DNA of 64,000 nt from Candidatus Fermentithermobacillaceae bacterium (GTDB lineage: Bacteria; Bacillota; Sulfobacillia; Fermentithermobacillales; Fermentithermobacillaceae): positions 26,443 through 90,442 of the forward strand of contig DUSI01000004.1 of assembly GCA_012842685.1 (NCBI GenBank), in the 5' to 3' direction. The notes beneath the pieces were generated by a model. The model was not told the DNA's origin. It was given only the letters and a program-made list of their open reading frames with translations, and did no database searches. A program made the position numbers and the translations under genes. Below are positions 34,505 to 43,360 of this stretch, in pieces; position 1 is the stretch's first letter; each line of letters starts with the position of its first letter.

Positions 34505-35212
34505 CTATATTTCCTCTCCTTTAGCGGCCCTCACAAGCGCTTTGAAGGGCTCAAGGTAGACCGGGTTCTTCCTCCACATACCTTCCGGATGCCACTGGAT
34601 GCAGAGGCAGAATCCCTTGTTCCTCTCGGCACCTTCGGCAACACCGTCAAGGGCATGGGCCGTCACCGAGAAACCGTCTGCCGGATGCTTAATGGCCTGG
34701 TGATGGTAGGAATTGACCCAGAGCCGCCGGGTCTTGTGCACGCGTTCCATGAGGGACCCTTCGACCAGCACTACTTCGTGGGTCCCGTGCCAGCGCGGGG
34801 CCTGCTGGGAATGTTTCATCGCCCCTCCCACCTGGGTACCGATGTCCTGAACGAGGGTGCCGCCGGCCGCCACGTTGATGACCTGGCATCCCCTGCAGAT
34901 CCCGAGCATGGGCATGCTCATTTCCAGGGCTTTCTTCACCAGCCCGATCTCAAGCTCATCCAGGAGCGGGTTGATCCTTCCCAGCTGCGGCATGGGGCGC
35001 TCGTTGTAGTAGCGGGGGTCTACGTCGACTCCCCCGGGGATAAGCAGGGCATCGATCACTGAAAGGTTCTCTTCGGCAACCTCCTGGGGCATGACTGGAA
35101 TGAGGAGAGGCTTGCCGCCCGCTTCGAGCACTGCCTCTATATAGGTCATGGGTACACCTGCGGCGTTGCGTTCCTCATCGTAGGTTGCGGTGATTCCGAT
35201 AATGGGCCTCAT
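34505..35212 (-). CDS. Gamma-glutamyl-gamma-aminobutyrate hydrolase family protein (C26)
   Basis: A 235-aa class-I-glutamine-amidotransferase-like hydrolase (PuuD family). The catalytic Cys is in MLGICRGCQVINVAAGG, and the His-Glu pair in IQWHPEGM. LLIPGGVDVDPRYYNERP is diagnostic of the family. ATG start after GAGGAGG; its stop is directly next to the P1 peptidase start. It would hydrolyse gamma-glutamyl amide bonds. Polyamine catabolism genes are not present here, so another gamma-glutamyl substrate may be meant. Confidence 0.93.
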   Translation of the reverse strand: MRPIIGITATYDEERNAAGVPMTYIEAVLEAGGKPLLIPVMPQEVAEENLSVIDALLIPGGVDVDPRYYNERPMPQLGRINPLLDELEIGLVKKALEMSMPMLGICRGCQVINVAAGGTLVQDIGTQVGGAMKHSQQAPRWHGTHEVVLVEGSLMERVHKTRRLWVNSYHHQAIKHPADGFSVTAHALDGVAEGAERNKGFCLCIQWHPEGMWRKNPVYLEPFKALVRAAKGEEI

Positions 35213-35240
35213 CTACGGTTCCTCCTCTTCATTTATGGAC

Positions 35241-35263
35241 AAAAGCGGCGCCCGGCGGCGCCG
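35241..35263 (-). terminator. Terminator after the desulfhydrase-like gene
   Basis: Perfect 7-bp stem CGGCGCC (35246-35252) and GGCGCCG (35257-35263), loop CGGC. On the minus strand it is followed by CTTTTGTCC. It separates the PLP enzyme from the C26/P1 unit. Confidence 0.7.
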
Positions 35264-35266
35264 TCT

Positions 35267-36307
35267 TCAATTCCGCACAAGCACGTTCGTGAAAGCGAAA
35301 TCCGCCGGCACACCTCCGGTGTGCACGAAGATCAGCGAATCGTCCTCCGAATACATGCCCGACCGGGCGTCCTTTATCAGCCCCGCCAGGGCTTTCCCCG
35401 TGTACACGGGGTCGGTTAGGACCCCTTCGCTCCTGGCCAGGAGCCTTATCGCTTCGAGCCCGGCTTCGGTCGGAATCGCGTAGCCTTCCCCTACCTGGCT
35501 CTCGTCGACGCTCACGAGCCCGCGCAAGTCCTCACGGCTCAGGTCGAAAAGGCGGCTCAGACCGGCCGGGGCGCCGGACAGGGGAGCGCGAGACTTTAGG
35601 AGCGAGATGGCGTCTTCCATGAGCCCGACGGTCCGCTCTGCTTTGGCGTCGGCTCCAGGGCTTACAGCGATGCCTTTCACCGAGAACCCTGCTTCGAAGA
35701 CGACTTTGCCCATGATGAGCCCGGCCAGAGTGCCTACCGAACCGGCGGCCACGTAAAGCGCTTTGGGCGCTATCCCAAACTGCCGGCACTGGGAGACGAT
35801 CTCTTCCACGCACTCTATGTAGGCAAGCGCGCCCAGGGGGCTCGAGCCGCCTAGGGGGATGACATACGGTTTTCTTCCCCGGGCGGCCACCCTACCTCTC
35901 ACTTCGTCGAGGAGCTCGCCCGAGCTCCGCTCTCCGGAGAAGATAATCTCCGCGCCCAGCAGGTGGTCGATGAGCAGGTTGCCCTGGCGCGTCCCCGGAT
36001 CGTCCCCATCCAGGACTAAGACCGGGTGAAGGCCCAGTTTCCTCGCGGCGGCCGCTGTCATCCGGGCATGGTTCGACTGAGGACCACCGCAGGTAATGAC
36101 GGTATCTGCCCCGGCCTTCAGCGCCTCTCCCATGAGGAGCTCAAGTTTCCTCGCTTTGTTGCCGCCTAGCGCCAGTCCTGTCGCATCGTCTCTCTTGAGG
36201 AATATCTTCGGGCCCCCCACGGCTTTGGAGAACCGGGGAGCCTCCTCAAACGGGGTGGGAGTTTCCGCGAGCTTCGCCCTGGGAAACCCCATCTTCTCGA
36301 AATCCAC
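35267..36307 (-). CDS. D-cysteine desulfhydrase / ACC deaminase family PLP enzyme
   Basis: A 346-aa fold-type II PLP enzyme. The PLP lysine is in ALGGNKARKLELL, followed by the ligand motif CGGPQSNHARM; the phosphate-binding region is VAAGSVGTLAGL, and TDPVYTGKALAGLI is typical of DcyD/ACC deaminase. In this family the reaction is D-cysteine to pyruvate, sulfide and ammonia, or related D-amino acid or ACC deamination; residues alone do not separate these. GTG start with AAGGAAGG. It follows mazF on the same strand by 17 bp. Confidence 0.9.
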   Translation of the reverse strand: MDFEKMGFPRAKLAETPTPFEEAPRFSKAVGGPKIFLKRDDATGLALGGNKARKLELLMGEALKAGADTVITCGGPQSNHARMTAAAARKLGLHPVLVLDGDDPGTRQGNLLIDHLLGAEIIFSGERSSGELLDEVRGRVAARGRKPYVIPLGGSSPLGALAYIECVEEIVSQCRQFGIAPKALYVAAGSVGTLAGLIMGKVVFEAGFSVKGIAVSPGADAKAERTVGLMEDAISLLKSRAPLSGAPAGLSRLFDLSREDLRGLVSVDESQVGEGYAIPTEAGLEAIRLLARSEGVLTDPVYTGKALAGLIKDARSGMYSEDDSLIFVHTGGVPADFAFTNVLVRN

Positions 36308-36324
36308 TTTTACCTTCCTTTCTC

Positions 36325-36675
36325 TTATATATCTCTTAGCCCCAGAGAGATGGCCAGGGCTTCATCTACTTTCCTCATGAGGTCATCGGAGATCCTCGAA
36401 ACCCGTCTCTTGAGCCGCCTCTTGTCAATCGTGCGCAGCTGCTCCAGGAGCACGACAGAATCCCTATCCAACCCGGAATCGCGGGATGAAAGCTCAACGT
36501 GGGTGGGGAGGCGAGCCTTCTGGATCTGCGACGTGATGGCGGCAATGATGACGGTAGGGCTGTACTTGTTGCCGATGTCGTTCTGGATGATCAAGACAGG
36601 CCTGAAACCGCCCTGTTCCGAGCCTATCACTGGACTAAGATCGGCGAAATAGATATCGCCTCTTGCCGGTTCCAA
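36325..36675 (-). CDS. mazF: MazF/EndoA-type mRNA interferase toxin
   Basis: A 116-aa PemK/MazF ribonuclease. Family landmarks: [29 protein letters not shown] (Arg and the Gly-rich loop), [10 protein letters not shown] (catalytic Thr region), PTHVEL and [15 protein letters not shown]. It closely follows the Bacillus EndoA pattern; such toxins cut mRNA at short motifs. TTG start with GGAGG, directly after the antitoxin stop. Chromosomal EndoAI-EndoA next to acpS and nnr is common in Firmicutes. Confidence 0.95.
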   Translation of the reverse strand: MEPARGDIYFADLSPVIGSEQGGFRPVLIIQNDIGNKYSPTVIIAAITSQIQKARLPTHVELSSRDSGLDRDSVVLLEQLRTIDKRRLKRRVSRISDDLMRKVDEALAISLGLRDI

Positions 36676-36951
36676 TCAGTCTTTCCTCCAGACCCATACC
36701 TCGGCGGACATCTCTTCCCCGTCCAGGTCCGCGCCTAGTTCTTCCGCAAGGGCGAGGTTAAGGTCCGCCATCTCGAGGTAACCGTTCTTCATCTTTTCCC
36801 GAAGCATCGCGCGGCGCATCTCTGCGACATAAAAGCAGCACGCCTCTCTGATCAGCACGGAGCGGCAGCGGTTGGTCTCCTGCGCAAGGCTGTCTATATC
36901 GGACAATATTTCCTCTGTAAAACCTACTACGACTCTTTTTAGTCCGGCCAA
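36676..36951 (-). CDS. mazE: MazE/EndoAI-like ribbon-helix-helix antitoxin
   Basis: A 91-aa protein beginning with an RHH strand KRVVVGFTEEILSDIDSL and helix-turn CRSVLIREACCFYVAEMRRAM, matching the CopG-like N-terminus of EndoAI. The acidic C-terminal tail (ELGADLDGEEM) is where such antitoxins plug the MazF RNA groove. TTG start. It follows nnr by 21 bp and abuts the toxin gene. The pair probably represses its own promoter, but it may also be read from the acpS-nnr transcript. Confidence 0.9.
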   Translation of the reverse strand: MAGLKRVVVGFTEEILSDIDSLAQETNRCRSVLIREACCFYVAEMRRAMLREKMKNGYLEMADLNLALAEELGADLDGEEMSAEVWVWRKD

Positions 36952-36972
36952 CTCTCCCGACCCGGGGACGGG

Positions 36973-38538
36973 TCATTCACCTCCCACCAGTGTCTTGCGG
37001 GCTTCGGGCAAAGCCTCGCATATCTCGCCGGCGAGGATCCCGTAGGATCCCGCTTTCCTCGCTGCTATCTCGCCGGCAAGGCCATGCCAGAAGACTCCCA
37101 GCCAAGCCGCCTCGTAAAGCGGAAGGCCCTGAGATACCAGGGAAGCGATCACTCCCGCCAAGACATCTCCGGCCCCTGCAGTGGCCATCGCCGGGTCTCC
37201 CGTGGTACCTACGGTAACGCTACCTACCGAGTTCGCCACGCATGTCCCGGCTCCCTTCAAGCACACCACACTTTTGCCTCTCGACGCTGCTTCTCTGGCT
37301 GCAGATATACGGTCTCTCTCGATTTCGGGGATGCCAGCGCCCAAGAGCCTCGAAAGCTCCCCCGGGTGAGGGGTCAGGATAAACTTGCCCTCCAGACCCG
37401 CGAGATATGATAGCCCGCCACGGGCCGCGAGATTGTTGAGCCCATCTGCATCTACCACGCAAGGTACCCCTTTGGAGGCTATAAGCCGCAGGCACTCCTC
37501 GACAAATCTTTCTTGAGCGGCACCCCTCCCCAAACCTGGCCCCAGCACCACGCCCTTCGATTTCAGGAGGAATCCCTCGATGACTTCCATATCGCCGGGA
37601 TGGGCGGAAAACGACTCCTCGCTCGATGCCGGCAGAACCATGACTTCGGGAACCATGGAAGCGCACACCTGGTAGACTCCGCGGGGACACATTAAGGTTA
37701 CGGTCCCGGCGCCCCCGCGAAGGGCGGCTTTCGCCGCTAAGACCGCGGCGCCCGCCATCCCCACCGAGCCCGCTATGACCAAGACGTGGCCGGAAAGCCC
37801 CTTGTGATGGTCGGTTTCCCTGCGGGGCATAAGGCCCTCGGCGCTGGACAGGGTAGCAGCCGCCACCTGAAACGGACCCTCCAGGAAGGACGGGGGCAGC
37901 CCCAAGGATTCGACAACTATACGCCCGGCGTACTTGGCGCCCGGGTACACATATAGCCCCCGCTTGGGCATCCCCATGGTCACGGTAACATCTGCCCTGA
38001 CAACCGGGTCAAACGCGTAGCCCGTGTCGGCGTCCACACCCGTGGGGATATCGCAGGCGACGACGGGCGCCTGCACATCGCCGGTCCACCTTACCGCCTC
38101 ATCCATGGGAGGCCTGGCGGGGCCTCTCTGTCCCGTCCCCAGGAGGGCGTCCACGATGACGGATACCGCCCCAAGGCGCCCTACCGCAGCCCGAAAACCG
38201 TCACGTTGTTCTACCTTGAACACTTCGACCGGATAGGCCTCGAGAGCATCCAGGTTGAACCTGGATTCAGGCGTCATCTTCGAGGGATCTGCAAATAGAA
38301 AAACCTTGACCTCTTGCCCCCTGGACGCCAGGTGTCTCGCCGCGCACAGCCCGTCTCCACCGTTTTGCCCTGGACCGGCGAGCACGACCACGCTGCCCCG
38401 GCGCTCCTTCGCCAACTTGGAGACCTCCTCTGCCAGGGCACGGCCTGCGTTCTCCATGAGGATGGAGACGGGTATACCGGCCTCCACGGCCTTCCGGTCT
38501 ATGGCACGCATCTCTTCCGAACTGGCCAGGAAAATCAT
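36973..38538 (-). CDS. nnr: Bifunctional NAD(P)H-hydrate repair enzyme (epimerase and dehydratase)
   Basis: A 521-aa fusion. Residues 1-215 are the YjeF-N (NnrE) epimerase: MRAIDRKAVEAGIPVSILMENAGRA, AGPGQNGGDGLCAARHL, and VDALLGTGQRGPARPP. Residues 230-521 are the ribokinase-like NnrD dehydratase: HKGLSGHVLVIAGSVGMAGA, GPGLGRGAAQERF, VVDADGLN, LTPHPGELSRLLG and the GDPAMATAGAGDVLAG anion hole. It repairs hydrated NAD(P)H using ADP or ATP. ATG overlaps the acpS stop (ATGA). Confidence 0.96.
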   Translation of the reverse strand: MIFLASSEEMRAIDRKAVEAGIPVSILMENAGRALAEEVSKLAKERRGSVVVLAGPGQNGGDGLCAARHLASRGQEVKVFLFADPSKMTPESRFNLDALEAYPVEVFKVEQRDGFRAAVGRLGAVSVIVDALLGTGQRGPARPPMDEAVRWTGDVQAPVVACDIPTGVDADTGYAFDPVVRADVTVTMGMPKRGLYVYPGAKYAGRIVVESLGLPPSFLEGPFQVAAATLSSAEGLMPRRETDHHKGLSGHVLVIAGSVGMAGAAVLAAKAALRGGAGTVTLMCPRGVYQVCASMVPEVMVLPASSEESFSAHPGDMEVIEGFLLKSKGVVLGPGLGRGAAQERFVEECLRLIASKGVPCVVDADGLNNLAARGGLSYLAGLEGKFILTPHPGELSRLLGAGIPEIERDRISAAREAASRGKSVVCLKGAGTCVANSVGSVTVGTTGDPAMATAGAGDVLAGVIASLVSQGLPLYEAAWLGVFWHGLAGEIAARKAGSYGILAGEICEALPEARKTLVGGE

Positions 38539-38930
38539 GACCCATCCCTCCGGCTAGTCCCGGCGCCAAGGGCCACCGCTATCGCCAGGTCGCCGTCATG
38601 GGTGATGGACACGTCCACCGCCGAAAGCCCCAAGCGGGCCATGGCGCCCGCGGCTTTGCCCGTAAGACCTACCGACGGCCGGCCTGTCTCATCCGGAAGC
38701 ACCTCTATGGACGTCCACGGGATCGAAGGCCAGCCTACGCCCAAGACTTTCATGACGGCCTCTTTGGCCGCGATCCTCCCCGCGGCCCTTTCGGCTTCCC
38801 GGGCGCCGCGGCAATGCTCGGCTTCCCTAGGGGTGAAAAATCGCCGCCAGAAAGCATCCCCGAAGGCCTCGAGACTCCTCCGGACCCTGGCTACCGGCAC
38901 TATATCCACGCCTATCCTCTGAGAAACCAT
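38535..38930 (-). CDS. acpS: Holo-[acyl-carrier-protein] synthase AcpS
   Basis: A 131-aa phosphopantetheinyl transferase that activates ACP for fatty acid synthesis. Motifs: IGVDIVPVARVRR (Mg-binding Asp), FFTPREAEHC, and AAGRIAAKEAVMKVLG with the essential Glu and Lys; VSITHDGDLAIAVAL is the usual C-terminal strand, with the last few residues (GAGTSRRDGS) extra. Length slightly above the normal 120 aa. ATG start. Stop overlaps nnr. The acpS-nnr-mazEF order is typical; alanine racemase, often between nnr and mazE, is missing. Confidence 0.95.
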   Translation of the reverse strand: MVSQRIGVDIVPVARVRRSLEAFGDAFWRRFFTPREAEHCRGAREAERAAGRIAAKEAVMKVLGVGWPSIPWTSIEVLPDETGRPSVGLTGKAAGAMARLGLSAVDVSITHDGDLAIAVALGAGTSRRDGS

Positions 38931-38951
38931 GAAGACCCGCCTCAGGACAAG

Positions 38952-40103
38952 CTAACCCGCTATCTTGCGGATCGCGGAAAAAAGTATCTTCGCCGTTTGA
39001 ACCACTGACGAAAAACTCACGTACTCGACCGCGCCGTGGGCCCCGTACCCATCGGGACCCATGATCACCGTCGGGATCCCCGCCCCGGCAAGGATCGCCG
39101 AATCCAGCCACGGGTGGCTCCCCACGTACTCGGCCTCCGCTCCCAGGACCTCGCGCGCCGCCTGGCTCACCGCCTCCACCAAGGGCTCCTCCGTGGAGAC
39201 TTCAAAGGGCGGCCTCGCAAAAAACACCTCTGCCCTCGCTTCAAACCGGGGATCTTTTTCTTTCACGCAGCGGAGGACAAAATCCATCTCTCTCTGGACG
39301 GTCTCCCTGTCCTCGCCCGGAATAGTCCTGCGCTCGAGCCGGACTACGCAGCGGGCAGGGTATGTGGAGAGGTTCGACCCTCCCTCGATGAGGGAAGCGT
39401 GGATCGACGGCGACCCCAAGAGGGGGTGCCTTTTCTCAGTCAGTGTCTCCCGGGCATAATGGTCCAGCTCCGACAGGAACTTGCCCGCGCCCATAATGGC
39501 GTCCACGCCTTCCCACGGCAGGGAGCCGTGGGCCGCCTTGCCTAGGACCTCCACTTCTATCCACGCGAAACCTTTGTGGGCCACGCAAACCTTGTTCGCG
39601 GTGGGCTCGGTCACTATGGCGGCGCCGGTCCGGTATTCTTTAGCGACCGCCTCCGTGCCCTTGCTGGCGTATTCCTCATCGCACACGCACGCTAGCACTA
39701 CGTCGCCTTTCAGGCGGACCCCTGAGTCAACCAGGGCGTTTACGGCTTCTACCATGGCCGCCACGCCGCCTTTCATGTCGAAGCTGCCCCTGCCGTACAG
39801 GCGGTCGCCCTCCAGGACCGGATCTAGGGGTCTTATGGCCATCCCCTCCGTGCCCACCGTGTCTATGTGGCCGTTCAGCATGAGGCTCCGCCCGCCTCCC
39901 GTCCCCTTGAGGACGCCTATGGCGTTCAGGCGGCCCGGAACCACTTCTTGATAGCGCACGGAAAGCCCCATCGCCTCCATGTAGCCGCCTAGGAACCTGG
40001 CTATCTGGCCTTCGCCGTTTCCTCCGGGGACCAGGTCTGGATTCACCGAAGGTATCCGTATGAGGTCCTTAAGGAGCTCAAGGAGCCTCTTTTCCGAAAC
40101 CAT
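38952..40103 (-). CDS. M20 family metallopeptidase (ArgE/DapE-like)
   Basis: A 383-aa zinc-dependent deacylase or peptidase. Metal motifs: NGHIDTVG (first His and catalytic Asp), GRGSFDMKGGVAAM (bridging Asp), CDEEYASKGT (general base Glu and ligand Glu), and the C-terminal MGPDGYGAHGAVEYV His. The dimerisation lid lies between. N-terminus LIRIPSVNPDLVPGGNGEGQIARFL is typical of acetylornithine deacetylase/succinyl-DAP desuccinylase proteins. ATG start. No arginine or lysine biosynthesis gene is adjacent, so a peptide or acyl-amino acid is as likely a substrate. Confidence 0.92.
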   Translation of the reverse strand: MVSEKRLLELLKDLIRIPSVNPDLVPGGNGEGQIARFLGGYMEAMGLSVRYQEVVPGRLNAIGVLKGTGGGRSLMLNGHIDTVGTEGMAIRPLDPVLEGDRLYGRGSFDMKGGVAAMVEAVNALVDSGVRLKGDVVLACVCDEEYASKGTEAVAKEYRTGAAIVTEPTANKVCVAHKGFAWIEVEVLGKAAHGSLPWEGVDAIMGAGKFLSELDHYARETLTEKRHPLLGSPSIHASLIEGGSNLSTYPARCVVRLERRTIPGEDRETVQREMDFVLRCVKEKDPRFEARAEVFFARPPFEVSTEEPLVEAVSQAAREVLGAEAEYVGSHPWLDSAILAGAGIPTVIMGPDGYGAHGAVEYVSFSSVVQTAKILFSAIRKIAG

Positions 40104-40174
40104 CTGGCATCATCTCCGTTCTTTTCCCCAAGACGCAACGGTAAACCCCGGAAAAGCGGGCATCGCTCCGGTCT

Positions 40175-41119
40175 TCAGTAGCCGCGTTTCTTGTCGACCA
40201 CGTTGATAAGCGGCCTTCCTTCCTTCATCCTCCTGAGATTCTCGATGAGTATGGCCAGGCTGCGCCTTCTGTTCTCCGGCGACTTCCCGCCGCTATGGGG
40301 AGTGATCACCACGTTTTCCATCTCCCACAAGGGGCTGTCCTGGGGGAGGGGCTCCGTCTCAAACACATCAAGGCCGGTCCCTCTTGGCCTACCTTCTCTG
40401 AGCGCCCGGATGAGCCCCGCCTCGTCTACCACAGGACCCCGGCCGACGTTCACAAAGAAGGCGGTCGGCTTCATCGCCGCAAAATGCTCGTATTTGAGGC
40501 ACCCTTGCGTCTCACGCGTAAGGGGGAGGGAACATAGCACGACGTCGGATTCGGCCATAACCTCCATGAGCCCGTCCATGCCGTAGGCCCTGTCGACAAA
40601 GGCCGGCGCGGGCTGCGACGGATCCCTGCGGATGCCTATTACCTCCATATCGAAAGCCTTGCACTTCCGGGCTATCTCTTCTCCGATGGCTCCCAAGCCC
40701 AGGAGGCCGGCCACTTTGCCCTCCAGCCTCTCGATGCCCGGGTCTTCCCAAAGGCGCTTTTCTTGCATCTTTGTATGGGAACGGAAGTTATACGCCAGGG
40801 CCATCATCAGGGCTACCGCGTGCTCTGCCACTGGTTTGGCATGAACTCCCCTGCTGTTGGTTAGGATTACCTGCGAATCCACGAGGTGAGGCGCGAAACG
40901 GTCCACTCCCGTCGACTGTACGTGCATGAGCCGGAGAGTCTTCGAGCTCGCCACGACGCTCATGGGCACATCGGGAAAACCGTAAAGGACTTCGGCCTCG
41001 TTTATCAGGTCTTCTACTTTCCTATCCGGCCCGGGCTCCAAGAACTCTGCGTCCTCGACCACCTCCAAGATAGCCTTCTTCTCCCATTCATCCCAAGGAC
41101 GTGTGCACAGGATTCTCAT
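40175..41119 (-). CDS. D-2-hydroxyacid dehydrogenase family protein
   Basis: A 314-aa NAD(P)-dependent dehydrogenase. The Rossmann motif is LLGLGAIGEEIARK near residue 145. Catalytic triad: Arg in VNVGRGPVVDE, Glu in LDVFETEPLP, and His in ITPHSGGKSP. The NAD-anchoring SLPLTRETQGCL is present. It would interconvert a 2-oxoacid and a D-2-hydroxyacid (hydroxyisocaproate, phosphoglycerate or glyoxylate types cannot be told apart). ATG at 41119 has GGAG eight bases upstream; a GTG two codons earlier is possible. Confidence 0.93.
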   Translation of the reverse strand: MRILCTRPWDEWEKKAILEVVEDAEFLEPGPDRKVEDLINEAEVLYGFPDVPMSVVASSKTLRLMHVQSTGVDRFAPHLVDSQVILTNSRGVHAKPVAEHAVALMMALAYNFRSHTKMQEKRLWEDPGIERLEGKVAGLLGLGAIGEEIARKCKAFDMEVIGIRRDPSQPAPAFVDRAYGMDGLMEVMAESDVVLCSLPLTRETQGCLKYEHFAAMKPTAFFVNVGRGPVVDEAGLIRALREGRPRGTGLDVFETEPLPQDSPLWEMENVVITPHSGGKSPENRRRSLAILIENLRRMKEGRPLINVVDKKRGY

Positions 41120-41257
41120 AGACACCGCTCCCCGAATCGCAGGTTCATCTCTCCGTTTGCATCATAGCCCATCTTCTCACAGGTTCTCCCGAAAGGCATG
41201 GGGCTCCTGCCGGGAAGAGTCACCCGTTCACGTGGGGATCCAGGTATGGTCGTGAAA

Positions 41258-41635
41258 CTAGCGCCTGGGCAGGCGATCTTTAACTTCGCTCAGAGCTCTT
41301 TCAACACGGTCCAGACTCTGTCCGCAACGCCGCAGGTAGTCGACAGCCTGATTGAGGATATCATATACCTCACCGGATACCGCACCAAGGTCTGCGATGA
41401 TGCGTTTTAGCTGCTGCCCTTCTGTTGATAGGTCCTGCACCAGGTCAGCCGTCTGGGCCAAAGTGTCCCGCACATCAAACACCGCTTCCGACAAACCTCG
41501 GCTGCGCTCCTGCATTTCTTCATGGACTTGACGCTGCCATGTTATGGTCTCTCTTATGCACTGGGTCAGCTCCTCCACTTGACCCTTGAGAAGCTGATTG
41601 ACGCTGCTGATAAACATGCGAACCAGGTTATCCAT
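41258..41635 (-). CDS. Coiled-coil protein of unknown function
   Basis: A 125-aa, almost wholly alpha-helical protein with heptad pattern throughout (VEELTQCIRETITWQRQVHEE, VRDTLAQTADLVQDLSTEGQ, VYDILNQAVDYLRRCGQ). Two cysteines, no signal or membrane segment. ATG start. It is isolated: 138 bp separate it from the dehydrogenase gene downstream, and 182 bp of unremarkable sequence separate it from nhaC upstream. The heptads recall methyl-accepting or phasin-like helices, but I do not recognise a family. Confidence 0.55.
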   Translation of the reverse strand: MDNLVRMFISSVNQLLKGQVEELTQCIRETITWQRQVHEEMQERSRGLSEAVFDVRDTLAQTADLVQDLSTEGQQLKRIIADLGAVSGEVYDILNQAVDYLRRCGQSLDRVERALSEVKDRLPRR

Positions 41636-41817
41636 GCCTTCAACTTGGACTTCTGTTCCTAATTCTTACTTCACAAGTCAACACTGGTATGCTATTGCGT
41701 AGACATCCGCAAGACAGGTCACACAGCAAAGAGAAGACACGCTCCACTTCTCACGCTGGACATACCAAGAAGTCCATCAGAAGCCTACGAATAATGGACC
41801 ATGCGTGTTCGGAATCT

Positions 41818-43320
41818 CTAACTCCTATCCCCGGTGACTTCGTCCGACCGAGACGTAGATCTTGTACGAGCGAGCCGCCCTGAAAACGGTTTTTCCTCCG
41901 TGTAAACGGCGTACACCGCTCCCGCGACGGGAAGGGCCGAAAGGAAGAAGGAATAAGGCGCGTAAGTTAGAGGAGACATCTGCAGGATCTGGGCGCAGAG
42001 GGCGGCCATGACGTTCCACGGGATAACCGCTGCCGCGGCCATCCCCGAATCGGCCAGGGCCCCGGCGAAATCCTCGGGGGAAGTGCCGGTTTCCTTGCGC
42101 TTGCCCTCGAGCAGCCTGGCGGGAAGTATCACCGACATAGCCTGGTTGGAGGCAAAGGCCGCGGAGAACACGCTCACGCCCATGGCGGTCATGAGGAACC
42201 CAACCCTGCTCTTTAAGCCGCGGACCAGCGGGTTTATGGCCTCTTCCATCATGCCCGAAAGTTCTGTTATCCCGGTATAGACTCCCGCGAAGCCGAGGAG
42301 GAGCACCATGTCCCTAGTCCCGGCTATGCCCCCGCTCCGGAGGAGCCTCGAAAGCTCTCCTACCGCTTCCTCAGTGTGGTAGCCGGAGATCGCCGAGGAC
42401 AGAACCGAGAGGATGCCTTGTCCCTGGTAGAAAACGGCCACCAGGGCGCCGGAAAGGAGGCCTGCTATGAGGCACAGACGCACCGGCACTTTCCCGGCAG
42501 CCATGAGCATAACCAGCGCCGGGGGCACGAGGGCCCACAGGCCTATCTTCGCAGACTGGGAGAGTAGGTCCAGGTACATGTCGCGGACGGCGAAACCTTC
42601 CCCCGCAGCGCCAGACCCCAGGGAGTACCCCATGACAAGGTAGGCCACGAGGGCCACGAGCCACGCGGCTACCCCGGTAGCGAGTATCCGCTTAGTGGCT
42701 TTACCCCTGTCTGAGCCGGTGAAATCCACGGCCAAGTGGAATATGGGCGAAAGGAAAGAGACCCTGTCTCCGAACACGGCCCCCGACATGATCGCTCCGG
42801 CGACGGGGGCCAGGGGCATGCCGAGCGCCTTGGCTATACCGAGCACTGCAACCCCCACAGTAGCAGCCGTGCCTACGGAACTCCCCAGCATCATGGAGAC
42901 TAGGGTGGAGATGATGAGCCCCGCCACCAAGACTTGGCCCGGGTGCATAACAGAAAGGCCGTAGTATACCATGCTCTGGATGGTCCCGGATGAAAACCAC
43001 ACGGCGGTCATGGCGTTTACTAGGAGGACCAAGATGACTACGTTCGCTATCCTCGATACGCCCTTCAAGGCGTAGCCGTATATCCTGGAAAGCGCCGGGC
43101 CCGAGGAGGCCTCTCCGCCGGCGGCTCCCGATTCCGGGGAAGAAGCGCCAGGCGTGTACACCCAGGCGGAGCCAGCCGCGACAACCGACCCAGTGGCCAT
43201 GGCCCAGTACAGTTTCAGGTTCATGGCTATGGCTACAGCGAGGGGGATGGCCAGCCCTACGACGGGTACGTATGGCATCCACCCGGAGTGTTTAGTAATG
43301 TGCTTCGTTTCCTGAGACAT
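41818..43320 (-). CDS. Na+/H+ antiporter, NhaC family
   Basis: A 500-aa polytopic membrane protein with about eleven to twelve hydrophobic helices. Diagnostic segments: GSSVGTAATVGVAVLGIAKALGMPLAPVAGAIMSGAVFGD (about residues 152-191) and FAAAFASNQAMSVILPARLL-like SAAFASNQAMSVILPARL, PWNVMAALCAQ near the end. It would exchange cytosolic Na+ for H+ (or be a related malate-lactate type). ATG start. The Ser/Gly/Glu-rich insert near residue 55-75 is unusual. Ion specificity cannot be read directly, but an antiporter would fit with Rnf-driven ion circuits. Confidence 0.9.
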   Translation of the reverse strand: MSQETKHITKHSGWMPYVPVVGLAIPLAVAIAMNLKLYWAMATGSVVAAGSAWVYTPGASSPESGAAGGEASSGPALSRIYGYALKGVSRIANVVILVLLVNAMTAVWFSSGTIQSMVYYGLSVMHPGQVLVAGLIISTLVSMMLGSSVGTAATVGVAVLGIAKALGMPLAPVAGAIMSGAVFGDRVSFLSPIFHLAVDFTGSDRGKATKRILATGVAAWLVALVAYLVMGYSLGSGAAGEGFAVRDMYLDLLSQSAKIGLWALVPPALVMLMAAGKVPVRLCLIAGLLSGALVAVFYQGQGILSVLSSAISGYHTEEAVGELSRLLRSGGIAGTRDMVLLLGFAGVYTGITELSGMMEEAINPLVRGLKSRVGFLMTAMGVSVFSAAFASNQAMSVILPARLLEGKRKETGTSPEDFAGALADSGMAAAAVIPWNVMAALCAQILQMSPLTYAPYSFFLSALPVAGAVYAVYTEEKPFSGRLARTRSTSRSDEVTGDRS

Positions 43321-43360
43321 GAAGTGTCATATTCGACAATCTGACTGCGATACCTGCATT

